Below, piece after piece: positions 56,300-64,000 of a DNA stretch of 64,000 nucleotides. A program made the translations under genes and the position numbers. Source of the stretch: Arsukibacterium ikkense (GTDB taxonomy: Bacteria > Pseudomonadota > Gammaproteobacteria > Enterobacterales > Alteromonadaceae). Every line of letters begins with the position of its first letter. Position 1 is the first letter of the stretch. The notes under the pieces were generated by a model. The model was given only the letters and a program-made list of their open reading frames with translations, ran no database searches and was not told where the DNA came from. The DNA is taken from NCBI RefSeq assembly GCF_000987775.1, contig NZ_LAHO01000001.1, positions 124,001 through 188,000 of the forward strand, read 5' to 3'.

Positions 56300-59050
56300 A
56301 TGCCACCGCAGTTTATTCAGGCCGTTAAACAGCTTATTCCTGCCGAGCGCTATTTTGACGATGCTATCGCTACGCTGGCGTATGGCACTGATGCCAGTTT
56401 TTACCGGCTGTTGCCCAAGCTGGTGCTGCGGGTAGAATCTGAGGCGGAAGTAGTGGCGCTGCTGAAGCTGGCCAATCAATACCAGGTAGCGATGACCTTT
56501 CGCGCAGCCGGCACCAGTTTGTCTGGTCAGGCGGTAACGGATTCGGTGCTGCTGGTGCTGGGTGAAAACTGGCAGCAACGTGAGGTGCGTGGCTTAGGTG
56601 AGCAAATTCGCTTGCAACCCGGCGTTATCGGCGCCGCGGCTAACAGTGTGCTAAGTAAGTTTCAGCGTAAAATCGGCCCGGATCCGGCATCGATTAACAG
56701 CTGCAAAATTGGCGGTATAGTGGCCAACAATGCCAGCGGTATGTGCTGCGGCACTGCCCACAACAGCTTTAATACCTTAGCGGCAATGCGTCTGGTGCTG
56801 TTTGATGGCACCGTGCTGGATACTGAAGATAGCGCTAGTGTGGCGGCATTTCGCCACAGCCATGCTGAGCTTTTGGCCGAGCTTGAGCAAATTGGCCGGC
56901 AAACCCGTGACAACACAGAGCTATGCGCGAAAATCCGCCACAAATACCGCTTAAAAAATACCACCGGCTTTTCGCTGAATGCCTTAACCGAATTTACCGA
57001 TCCTATCGATATCCTGACCCATTTAATGGTCGGTTCTGAAGGCTGTTTGGGTTTTATCAGCGCTGTGACCTACAACACTGTGCCGGATTATCCGCACCGG
57101 GCCACCGGTATGCTGGTGTTTCCGTCAGTGGCATCTTGTTGCCAGGCGGTCAGGTTGTTAAAGCCGTTGCCGGTATCTGCGGTCGAGCTACTGGACAGGC
57201 GCAGTCTGCGCTCGGTTGAACACAAAGCCGGTATGCCTCAGTGGGTGAAACAGGTATCGGAAGGTGCTTGTGCGTTACTGGTTGAAAGTACCGCCGCGTC
57301 CAGCCACGTTTTGCAACAGCAATTAGCTGAACTGCGTATTGTCGTGCAGGGCTTTGTGCTGGAGCAGCAGGTTGATTTCAGTACTGACCCGGCGGTGTAC
57401 AACCAGCTATGGGCCATTCGTAAGGGCACCTTTCCGGCGGTGGGCGCGGTGCGACCAAGCGGTACCACAGTGATTATTGAAGATGTCACTTTTCCATTGG
57501 CGCAACTGGCCGCAGGTGTGGCCCGCTTGCAGCAGCTCTTTGCCAAATACCATTATGACGAAGCTATTATTTTTGGCCATGCCTTAGAGGGCAACCTGCA
57601 TTTTGTGTTTACCCAGGGCTTTGACGAGCCGGCTGAAGTTAAGCGTTACGATAACTTTATGCAGGACGTGACCCAACTGGTGGCCGTGGAATTTGGCGGC
57701 TCGCTCAAAGCCGAGCATGGCACCGGCCGCAATATGGCGCCCTTTGTTGAGCTGGAGTGGGGCACTGCAGCCTACCAGCTGATGTGGCGCTTAAAAAAAC
57801 TGCTCGACCCGCAGCATATTTTAAACCCCGATGTGGTGCTCAGTCATAATCCGCAGCTGCATTTGCAAAATCTGAAACCCTTGCCGCCAACCCATCCGCT
57901 GGTCGATAAATGTATTGAGTGCGGCTTTTGCGAGCCAGTGTGTCCATCGCGTAAGCTCACCTTAACGCCGCGCCAGCGCATAGTAACCCAGCGCGAAATC
58001 TCCCGGCTGCACACCACGGGCGAGGATAAAAAGCGCCTGGCGGCATTACATAAGGCCTATCAGTATCAGGGCAATGATACCTGCGCCGCTTGCGGCATGT
58101 GCAGCAGCGCCTGCCCGGTCGGTATTAATACCGGTGAGTTAACCCGGGCGCTGCGTGCAGACAATAACCGGCGCTGGCAGGGCGTAGCGGCATTAATGGC
58201 TCGCCATTTTGCTAAGCTAAGCACCCTGGCGCGGCTTGGCCTGAGTGTCGGTCAGCGCGTTGGCAGGCTGTTGCCCGGCTGGCATAGTGCCATGCCCACC
58301 GCCAATCGCGCAAAGTTAACGCCTGGCGCTAGCAGCTTGACCCCGGTTATCTACCTGGCCAGCTGCAGCAGCCGGGTAATGGCGCCGCAGGCCAATAGCC
58401 AGGACAGCCGCAGCTTACAGCAGGTAAGTACTGACTTACTGGCCAAAGCCGGTTATCAGCTGCTGCTGCCACCGGGCCTGGCGAATCAATGCTGCGGCAT
58501 GCCGTTTTTAGCAAAAGGCCAGTTTGCCGCGGCAGAGCAAAAACAACGCGAACTGAACCAGTGGTTACTTAACAATAGTAATAATGGCCAGATCCCGATT
58601 TATTCAGACAGCAGCCCCTGCAGTTTAACGCTTTACGGCAAGCTCGACCCGCGGCTGCGCATTTACGATAGCATTGATTTTATCAGCGAGTTTGTGCTGC
58701 CAAAGCTGCAGCTCACGCCATTACCACAGCCGGTGGCACTGCATATCACTTGCAGCGCCAGCCAGTTGGGTCAGGCAGCAAAACTAGAGCAATTAACAGC
58801 CGCCTGCACTACGCAGCTGGTCATTCCCGAGGGGATCAGTTGCTGCGGCTTTGCCGGTGATAAAGGTTTTATCCTGCCCGAGCTGAACGCCTCAGCGCTG
58901 TCGGGTTTGGCCGGGCAGGTGAGTAAGTGCTCACGGGGGGTATCGAGCAGCCGAACTTGTGAGATTGGCTTGTCACGCCACAGTGGCATCGAATATCAGC
59001 ATCTGCTGTATTTGTTGGATCAACAAAGTGAGCAGATATCTGGTGATTAA
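56300..59050 (+). CDS. FAD- and FeS-containing D-lactate-type dehydrogenase (Dld-II-like)
   Basis: A 916-residue fused oxidoreductase. The FAD_binding_4 domain has FRAAGTSLSGQAVTDSVLL and IGGIVANNASGMCCGT, then an FAD-oxidase C domain ending HGTGRNMAPFVELEWG. Two 4Fe-4S ligand sets follow (CIECGFCEPVCPS, CAACGMCSSACPV), then a CCG-type cysteine-rich domain (CCGMPFLAKG, CCGFAGDKG). This order matches the respiratory D-lactate dehydrogenase Dld-II of Shewanella. D-2-hydroxyglutarate dehydrogenase (YdiJ-like) is the alternative. ATG 56300 follows AGAGG; an upstream TTG adds six residues. Confidence 0.87.
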   Translation: MPPQFIQAVKQLIPAERYFDDAIATLAYGTDASFYRLLPKLVLRVESEAEVVALLKLANQYQVAMTFRAAGTSLSGQAVTDSVLLVLGENWQQREVRGLGEQIRLQPGVIGAAANSVLSKFQRKIGPDPASINSCKIGGIVANNASGMCCGTAHNSFNTLAAMRLVLFDGTVLDTEDSASVAAFRHSHAELLAELEQIGRQTRDNTELCAKIRHKYRLKNTTGFSLNALTEFTDPIDILTHLMVGSEGCLGFISAVTYNTVPDYPHRATGMLVFPSVASCCQAVRLLKPLPVSAVELLDRRSLRSVEHKAGMPQWVKQVSEGACALLVESTAASSHVLQQQLAELRIVVQGFVLEQQVDFSTDPAVYNQLWAIRKGTFPAVGAVRPSGTTVIIEDVTFPLAQLAAGVARLQQLFAKYHYDEAIIFGHALEGNLHFVFTQGFDEPAEVKRYDNFMQDVTQLVAVEFGGSLKAEHGTGRNMAPFVELEWGTAAYQLMWRLKKLLDPQHILNPDVVLSHNPQLHLQNLKPLPPTHPLVDKCIECGFCEPVCPSRKLTLTPRQRIVTQREISRLHTTGEDKKRLAALHKAYQYQGNDTCAACGMCSSACPVGINTGELTRALRADNNRRWQGVAALMARHFAKLSTLARLGLSVGQRVGRLLPGWHSAMPTANRAKLTPGASSLTPVIYLASCSSRVMAPQANSQDSRSLQQVSTDLLAKAGYQLLLPPGLANQCCGMPFLAKGQFAAAEQKQRELNQWLLNNSNNGQIPIYSDSSPCSLTLYGKLDPRLRIYDSIDFISEFVLPKLQLTPLPQPVALHITCSASQLGQAAKLEQLTAACTTQLVIPEGISCCGFAGDKGFILPELNASALSGLAGQVSKCSRGVSSSRTCEIGLSRHSGIEYQHLLYLLDQQSEQISGD

Positions 59051-59155
59051 CGGCTGAAGTAGATATATTCAGTTGTTCTTAATGCAAATAGTGACGATGG
59101 CCTACTGTCCGTTTATCGGCAGTTGATAACGTAGCGTCCATTTTGGGAGAGCTTG

Positions 59156-59971
59156 ATGAATGTATTAAAAAGAAACAATGTGCATGTCAGCGGCACTAAA
59201 AATTCACCAGTCATTATGTATGCCCATGGTTTTGGCTGCAGCCAGGCCATGTGGGCGGCTGTTACCCCTGCATTTAGCCATTGCAGCCAACAAATTTTGT
59301 TTGACTATGTTGGCAGCGGTCAGTCAGATATCAGTCAATACAGTTTTTCACGTTACGCAGATTTAAACGGCTATGCTCAGGACATTTTGGATATTTGCGA
59401 TGCGCTTGAGCTCTCAAAAGATATTATTTTTGTTGGACACTCAGTAAGCTGCAGCATTGGCATTCTTGCCGCTAATCGACGGCCTGGCTTGTTTAAATCA
59501 ATGATTTTACTTGGGCCATCCCCCTGTTTTTTAAATATGCCGCCTGATTATGCCGGTGGATTTGAGCAAGCCGATTTAGATGGTCTCATTGCACTGATGG
59601 ACCAGAACTATCTCGGCTGGGCCAATTATCTTGGGCCCGTTGTTGCTGGGGTGGGCGCGGATCCGCAGATTGCGGGGCAGTTATCTGATAGCTTTTGCTC
59701 TACTGACCCTGTGATTACCAGACAATTTGTGCATGCCACCTTTTTTGCTGACAACAGAGCCGATTTTGCAAAATTAACCGTGCCAGCATTAATACTGCAG
59801 CATAAGGTTGACGCCCTTGCCTCAGTTGACGTTGGCCAGTTTGTTCATCATCAGATAAAAAATAGTCAATTGGTTATTCTGGATGTTGCCGGACATGCTG
59901 CGCATATGAGCCATCCGGCTATAGTGATTGACGCCATGCAAAGCTTCCTGCCACAGGAGTTTAACTGTTGA
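59156..59971 (+). CDS. RsbQ-like alpha/beta hydrolase
   Basis: A 271-residue hydrolase with YAHGFGCSQAMW and the nucleophile elbow GHSVS. The probable triad Ser96, Asp219 and His247 falls at exactly the positions I recall for Bacillus subtilis RsbQ, the relative of plant karrikin/strigolactone receptors. In Bacillus, RsbQ acts with the PAS-phosphatase RsbP to sense energy stress, presumably by turning over a small hydrophobic compound. Here the partner is a PAS histidine kinase whose start overlaps the stop of this gene. ATG 59156 follows GGGAGA. Confidence 0.88.
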   Translation: MNVLKRNNVHVSGTKNSPVIMYAHGFGCSQAMWAAVTPAFSHCSQQILFDYVGSGQSDISQYSFSRYADLNGYAQDILDICDALELSKDIIFVGHSVSCSIGILAANRRPGLFKSMILLGPSPCFLNMPPDYAGGFEQADLDGLIALMDQNYLGWANYLGPVVAGVGADPQIAGQLSDSFCSTDPVITRQFVHATFFADNRADFAKLTVPALILQHKVDALASVDVGQFVHHQIKNSQLVILDVAGHAAHMSHPAIVIDAMQSFLPQEFNC

Positions 59972-61452
59972 GTGAGCAGTATGAACTGAATGCGCTGCCC
60001 TGCGCGGTTATAGTGACTGACACGGTTGGCGCTATTCTGTTTATAAATAAGTGGGCAGAAACTGCGTTTGGTTTAAATAAGTCTGGCTTGCCTCAGACAC
60101 TGGAACAATTGCTTCCTCTTGCCGCCCAGGTTTTTTTACAAACACATATATTGCCGATGCTTCGTAAGGAAGGGGTGATTAAAGAGATATATATACAAAT
60201 AAAAGGCAGCCAGCCTGCTCAGATCCCAATGCTGATAAATGCTGAGCAAGGTTCATTTAATGGTGTAGATTGCTATCGCTGGGTAATGTTGCCAGCTCAG
60301 CACCGTGCTGAGTTTGAACAACAGCTATTAAAGAGCCGACGGCAAGTCGAAGATTTCGCCAGAGAGGCGGAGTCAGGCAGACTGATTTTGCAAGCGGTAT
60401 TAGATGGTGTAAAAGATGTTGGTATTTTGGCGCTGTCTGCGGACGGCAGTATTGAATTTGCCAATAGCGGCGCAGAATTAATTTTTAACGCCGCGGCTGA
60501 TGAGCTGGCGAACAGCCAGATAGTCGATTGGCTTCGTTTATCCGAAGAGTTTAGCCAGGCTTTTTCGGTGCTGTCAGATGCCAATGCTATTCAGCCAATC
60601 GAACAGCAACGCGATTTTGAAACCTTGCTGAATTTAAGTGATGGCCGGCAAATTGATGTACAAGTACAACTTAGACGGTTGGAACCATACCAAACAGTAA
60701 AAGCACTAAGTTTTATTCTTATTATCACCGATATTCAACAGCGTAAGCGTTATCAGGCGTTACAGGATAACTTTATTGCCAATATCAGCCACGAACTCAG
60801 AACGCCACTTACCACTATTCTTGCTGCGCTTAAGTTGCTGTCTGTGGATAAAACATCCAGTTTTTCGCTGAAAACAGAGAAGTTGGTCGACTTAACCTTA
60901 AAAAATGCTAACAGGTTGCATCAGCTAATTTTAGACATTTTAGATTTTTCAAAACTGTCCGCCGGAAAAGTGTCTGTGCAGGTACAATTTACACCCTTGG
61001 CAACGCTTCTTGAGCAGGCAATAAATGAACAACTGTATTACCTGCCTGAAAAGCAAATTTGTATAAAATTAGCGCCGGTTGAAACAGATATTAATATCCA
61101 GACGGATGCCTGTCGTTTTTTGCAGGTTATGTCTAACTTACTTTCAAATGCCAAAAAGTTTTCACCCGCTAGAAGTGAGATAACAATACAAACAGAAATT
61201 GCTGATGGTTTTGTTAAAGTAAGTATTGTGGACGAGGGAGCAGGTGTTTCTAAACATTTTATTCCAATGCTGTTTACCCAATTCAGCCAGCAGGACGATA
61301 CCGCAAGCAAGGTATTCGAAGGGACCGGCTTGGGGTTGTCAATTTGTAAACAACTTACCGAAGCAATGGGAGGACAGATTGGCTATCAACCAGGTCCGGC
61401 TGGTGGGGCAACTTTTTGGTTTACGGCTTTGTTAGCACCAATGAACCACTAA
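59968..61452 (+). CDS. PAS-domain sensor histidine kinase coupled to RsbQ-like hydrolase
   Basis: A 494-residue soluble kinase with no membrane segment. The N-terminal PAS domain (about 1-115) has the pattern LLPLAAQVFLQTHILPMLRKEGVIKEIYIQIKG, like the PAS of RsbP-type proteins that pair with RsbQ. A second PAS-like domain covers about 140-255. HisKA has His275 in NISHELRTPLTTIL; HATPase has SNLLSNAKKFS, DEGAGVS and GTGLGLSICKQL. The start is TTG 59968, with GGAG upstream, inside the hydrolase stop (TTGA). No receiver domain or adjacent response regulator is seen. Confidence 0.88.
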   Translation: MSEQYELNALPCAVIVTDTVGAILFINKWAETAFGLNKSGLPQTLEQLLPLAAQVFLQTHILPMLRKEGVIKEIYIQIKGSQPAQIPMLINAEQGSFNGVDCYRWVMLPAQHRAEFEQQLLKSRRQVEDFAREAESGRLILQAVLDGVKDVGILALSADGSIEFANSGAELIFNAAADELANSQIVDWLRLSEEFSQAFSVLSDANAIQPIEQQRDFETLLNLSDGRQIDVQVQLRRLEPYQTVKALSFILIITDIQQRKRYQALQDNFIANISHELRTPLTTILAALKLLSVDKTSSFSLKTEKLVDLTLKNANRLHQLILDILDFSKLSAGKVSVQVQFTPLATLLEQAINEQLYYLPEKQICIKLAPVETDINIQTDACRFLQVMSNLLSNAKKFSPARSEITIQTEIADGFVKVSIVDEGAGVSKHFIPMLFTQFSQQDDTASKVFEGTGLGLSICKQLTEAMGGQIGYQPGPAGGATFWFTALLAPMNH

Positions 61453-61751
61453 TATTTTGTCAAGGTAACAGTCAACTTAGAGCCTTGCTTAAGGCGTATT
61501 GAATTTTCCTGCAGAATATCAGCTTTGAGGCTTAAGTTTTGCCTATACTTAATCTGCATGACACGCCACTTATTAGTATCCATAGGCTTTATATCCATCA
61601 TCAAAAAAACTTATATAAATCTTATAATTACCACAGCATATCGCTGCAAATTTGTTAATTTATTTTAAATATGGTTGCCACTTTATTCTTAACTTGCATT
61701 TAACCTATAAATGCCTAATTCTGTTTGTCAGGCTAACAAGGAGATTGCAAG
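61453..61751. other. 299-bp gap before the hybrid kinase gene
   Basis: I see no gene or RNA. The sequence is AT-rich and should hold the promoter of the following gene; AAGGAG at 61738-61743 is its ribosome site. Confidence 0.6.
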
Positions 61752-64000
61752 TTGTTTAACATCATCTGGCAAAAAGCTAATCCTTATAAACTCTACGTGG
61801 TAGTGGCAGCTTTAGTTTTTTTTGTTTTTTTGCTGGCAGCCTGGCACTCCGCCACACAGCGTCAACATTATCACGAAAATTTAATTGCTGAGTTTGCTTC
61901 TGTACAGCAGGCTAAACAGCAAGTCTTGCAGCAAGAGGTCGGGCATCAATTGGAGATAGCGGTAAAACTTATTGCCGCTGATAGGCAATTAACCGAATTG
62001 ATACTGCAAGCGGCAGCACGTTATCAACAAGAGGGCGCTAATGCTGATTTAAGCTCTTTGCGCCAGCAAATAGCGCCCATTTTAGACAGATATTGGCAAA
62101 CGTTAACCCCTTCAGGCGCCAGCCAGTTGCACCTGCACCTTGCTCCCGATGCCTTTACTTTACTTCGTGCTCACCGCCCGGAACGGCACAGTGATAGTTT
62201 GGCTAATGTCCGGCCCATGATAATGCATAGCCTGAACACCGCCATGCCGGTCACGGCAACAGAGCAAGGCCGGCATGGTTTAGGTTTGCGTTCAGTAGTG
62301 CCAGTTTTTAATCAGCAGCAACAGATGGTGGCGGCGATAGAATTAGGTTTTGACTTGCAGAATGTGTTTGCGCAGCGACAGGGGCCTGGTGCCACAGCAG
62401 CACCGTATAAGGTGGCAGAACAGGGTATTGCACTACTGGTTAAATCTGAAATCACTGAAGTATTTCATCCTGACATAAGGAAGGATTGGCTGCAAACAGA
62501 AATGTGGAGTACCTATAACCCCTCAGATATGTTGCAGTTCTGGCTGGAAAATTATCAGATAAAAGGCACGGTTGCACAAGCAACGCAGCAGATACTTCAT
62601 TTTAACCAGCATACCTTTGTGGTATCACTGCAGCCCTGGCCGGTTTGGGGTGAAACTTTACAGCAAAGCGGCCAGTTAGTGAGCATCAGTTGGCAGGATA
62701 TCAGTTCGCAAATCAGCGCTCAGCAGAGGGCTGAAACGATTATTTGGTCTATGTGGTTGCTCGCAGGTGTGGTTACGCTGTTGCTGGGAATTTGGTTGGT
62801 ATTATTTTTAAGGCGTCAGGCTCGCCGTGAAGTGTCCGGCCAACAAAAGTTATTAAAGCAATCTGAGCAAAAATTGTCGGCGCTTTATCAGTTATCGCCT
62901 TTACCTATTTTATTAAACCGTTTTAGTGATGGTGCTTTTGTTGAAGCTAACCCGGCAATGGAACAGTTAGTTGGTTATAAGCCGGAAGAATTAAAACAAT
63001 TAAGTTATTGGGATTTAACCCCGGAGTGTTATGCCGATGCTGAACAGCAGCAGCTTAAAGCGCTGACCGAAACCGGTCGTTACGGCCCTTATATTAAGCA
63101 ATACAAGCATAAAAATGGCGAGTTAATAGATATTGAGTTAAGCGGTGTGTTGTTTAGTGATGCAAAGGATGAAACCTTTATCTGGACTATTATCAAAGAT
63201 ATCAGTGATATAAAGCGTATTGAAAAATTAAAAGATGATTTTGTTTCCACCGTCAGCCATGAACTGAGAACGCCGCTAACGTCAATTGGCGGTTCACTGG
63301 GCTTAGTATTGGGTGGTGCTGCCGGCGAGTTAAGCCCTAAAGCTGCAAAGTTATTGAGCATAGCGCACAAAAATAGTCAGCGCTTAAATATACTGATTAA
63401 TGACTTGCTGGATATTGAAAAGTTGGTGGCCGGAAAAATGGAGTTTAATGAGGCTGAAGTGCCATTACTCGTGATGTTAGAGGATGTCAAAACTCAAATT
63501 CAGCCCTACGCTGAACAATATCAGGTTAGCATTAAGCTTGATATAAAAGACAATGTAAAGTTGTGGGTAGATCAGAGCCGCATACAGCAAGTGCTGGCGA
63601 ATTTTTTGTCAAATGCGATAAAGTTTTCACCTAAGGGAGGGGAGGTGCTGTTAAGCACGGCGCTTAACGCGCAGCGGGTACGTATTTCAGTTGCTGATAA
63701 TGGCCCCGGGATTGCTGAAATTGATCAGCATCGGTTATTTAAACGGTTTTCACAACTGGAACAGAACACTGAAAAACTTAAATCCGGCACTGGTTTGGGC
63801 TTAGCAATAAGCCGTGAAATCATTTTACAGGCCGGCGGTGAGGTGGGTGTTTCTTCAGTGCCGGGGCAGGGAGCAACCTTCTGGTTTGAATTGCCGGTTT
63901 ATCAAGTACCTGTCTTTAAAGATGCAGATAATGCAATACTGGTTATTGAGGATGATGCTGACACAGCGCATCTGTTATGTGAGTTTTTAAAAGCAGAAAA
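61752..64000 (+). CDS. Hybrid sensor histidine kinase with dCache sensor, 3' end cut by window
   Basis: An open frame from TTG 61752, eight bases after a strong AAGGAG, to the last base (749 complete codons). It has a membrane helix at about 15-35. The periplasmic dCache_3-like domain contains QLHLHLAPDAFTLLRAHRPERHSD and GLGLRSVVPVFNQQQ. A second membrane helix lies at about 335-360, then a PAS domain (FVEANPAMEQLVGYKPEEL). HisKA has VSTVSHELRTPLTSIGGSL; HATPase has NFLSNAIKFSPKGGEV, DNGPGIAE and GTGLGLAISREI. A receiver domain begins with NAILVIEDDADTAHLLCEF. There is no ATG start and the gene is incomplete, so it is easily missed. Confidence 0.9.
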   Translation, partial: MFNIIWQKANPYKLYVVVAALVFFVFLLAAWHSATQRQHYHENLIAEFASVQQAKQQVLQQEVGHQLEIAVKLIAADRQLTELILQAAARYQQEGANADLSSLRQQIAPILDRYWQTLTPSGASQLHLHLAPDAFTLLRAHRPERHSDSLANVRPMIMHSLNTAMPVTATEQGRHGLGLRSVVPVFNQQQQMVAAIELGFDLQNVFAQRQGPGATAAPYKVAEQGIALLVKSEITEVFHPDIRKDWLQTEMWSTYNPSDMLQFWLENYQIKGTVAQATQQILHFNQHTFVVSLQPWPVWGETLQQSGQLVSISWQDISSQISAQQRAETIIWSMWLLAGVVTLLLGIWLVLFLRRQARREVSGQQKLLKQSEQKLSALYQLSPLPILLNRFSDGAFVEANPAMEQLVGYKPEELKQLSYWDLTPECYADAEQQQLKALTETGRYGPYIKQYKHKNGELIDIELSGVLFSDAKDETFIWTIIKDISDIKRIEKLKDDFVSTVSHELRTPLTSIGGSLGLVLGGAAGELSPKAAKLLSIAHKNSQRLNILINDLLDIEKLVAGKMEFNEAEVPLLVMLEDVKTQIQPYAEQYQVSIKLDIKDNVKLWVDQSRIQQVLANFLSNAIKFSPKGGEVLLSTALNAQRVRISVADNGPGIAEIDQHRLFKRFSQLEQNTEKLKSGTGLGLAISREIILQAGGEVGVSSVPGQGATFWFELPVYQVPVFKDADNAILVIEDDADTAHLLCEFLKAE

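Noticed and set aside
59109..59120. CCGTTTATCGGC also occurs before the RsbQ-like gene, identical to the possible AlgR site region at 1733-1744
   Set aside because: Many 12-base repeats are expected by chance in 64 kb, and no functional link between the two loci is evident.

Overview
The window looks like chromosomal DNA of a free-living gammaproteobacterium of the Alteromonadales/Chromatiales type (Rheinheimera, Alishewanella and Arsukibacterium are my best guesses). This rests on gene content: AlgZ/AlgR beside a minor-pilin operon, an E. coli-like tmRNA tag, ratA-rnfH opposite bamE-recN, hrcA-grpE, and a marine-style pectin locus with a TonB receptor and a TRAP transporter. No species call can be made without a search.

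Region 1 (1-12.3 kb) is type IV pilus biology. An AlgZ/FimS-like kinase, cut by the window edge, and an AlgR-like LytTR regulator sit directly before a complete minor-pilin/adhesin operon (fimT-pilV-pilW-pilX-pilY1-pilE). A second, diverged set (pilV-pilW-pilX-short pilY1-like-pilE plus an inverted fimT) follows at once. The second PilY1-like protein is about one third of normal size and has no visible von Willebrand domain.

Region 2 (12.3-31.5 kb) is mostly housekeeping and stress genes: nadE; glnB; an operon of three overlapping photolyase/cryptochrome genes from three subfamilies; a zinc-type cluster (DUF2796, DUF3299, ABC ATPase and permease); a YdjM-like membrane protein; and an exosortase-type acyltransferase. 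Two ribosome-rescue systems lie within 2 kb (arfB, and ssrA with smpB). Then come ratA, rnfH, bamE, recN with LexA boxes, nadK, and hrcA-grpE with two sigma-32-like promoters.

Region 3 (31.5-55.5 kb) is a pectin/galacturonate utilisation locus. It encodes a TonB receptor, a DUF4861-GH105 lipoprotein, a GH28 polygalacturonase and a pectate lyase for polymer breakdown, and a TRAP transporter for uptake. KduI and KduD handle the unsaturated branch. UxaC, a UxuB/UxaB-type reductase and UxaA handle galacturonate. KDG kinase, KDPG aldolase and a GAPN-like dehydrogenase complete the route to pyruvate and 3-phosphoglycerate. IclR- and LacI-type regulators are encoded inside it. Five copies of a palindrome related to TTGCCACCGGTGGCAA lie before the TonB receptor/kduD pair, the polygalacturonase and uxaA, and are probably the LacI operators. 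A collapsed rhamnogalacturonan acetylesterase pseudogene sits at the left edge. A structured intergenic element with two CsrA-like RGGA-loop hairpins sits before the reductase gene.

Region 4 (55.5-64 kb) holds a Phd/ParE-type toxin-antitoxin pair, a two-domain D-lactate-type dehydrogenase, an RsbQ-like hydrolase translationally coupled to a PAS histidine kinase, and a dCache hybrid histidine kinase with a TTG start that runs off the window end.
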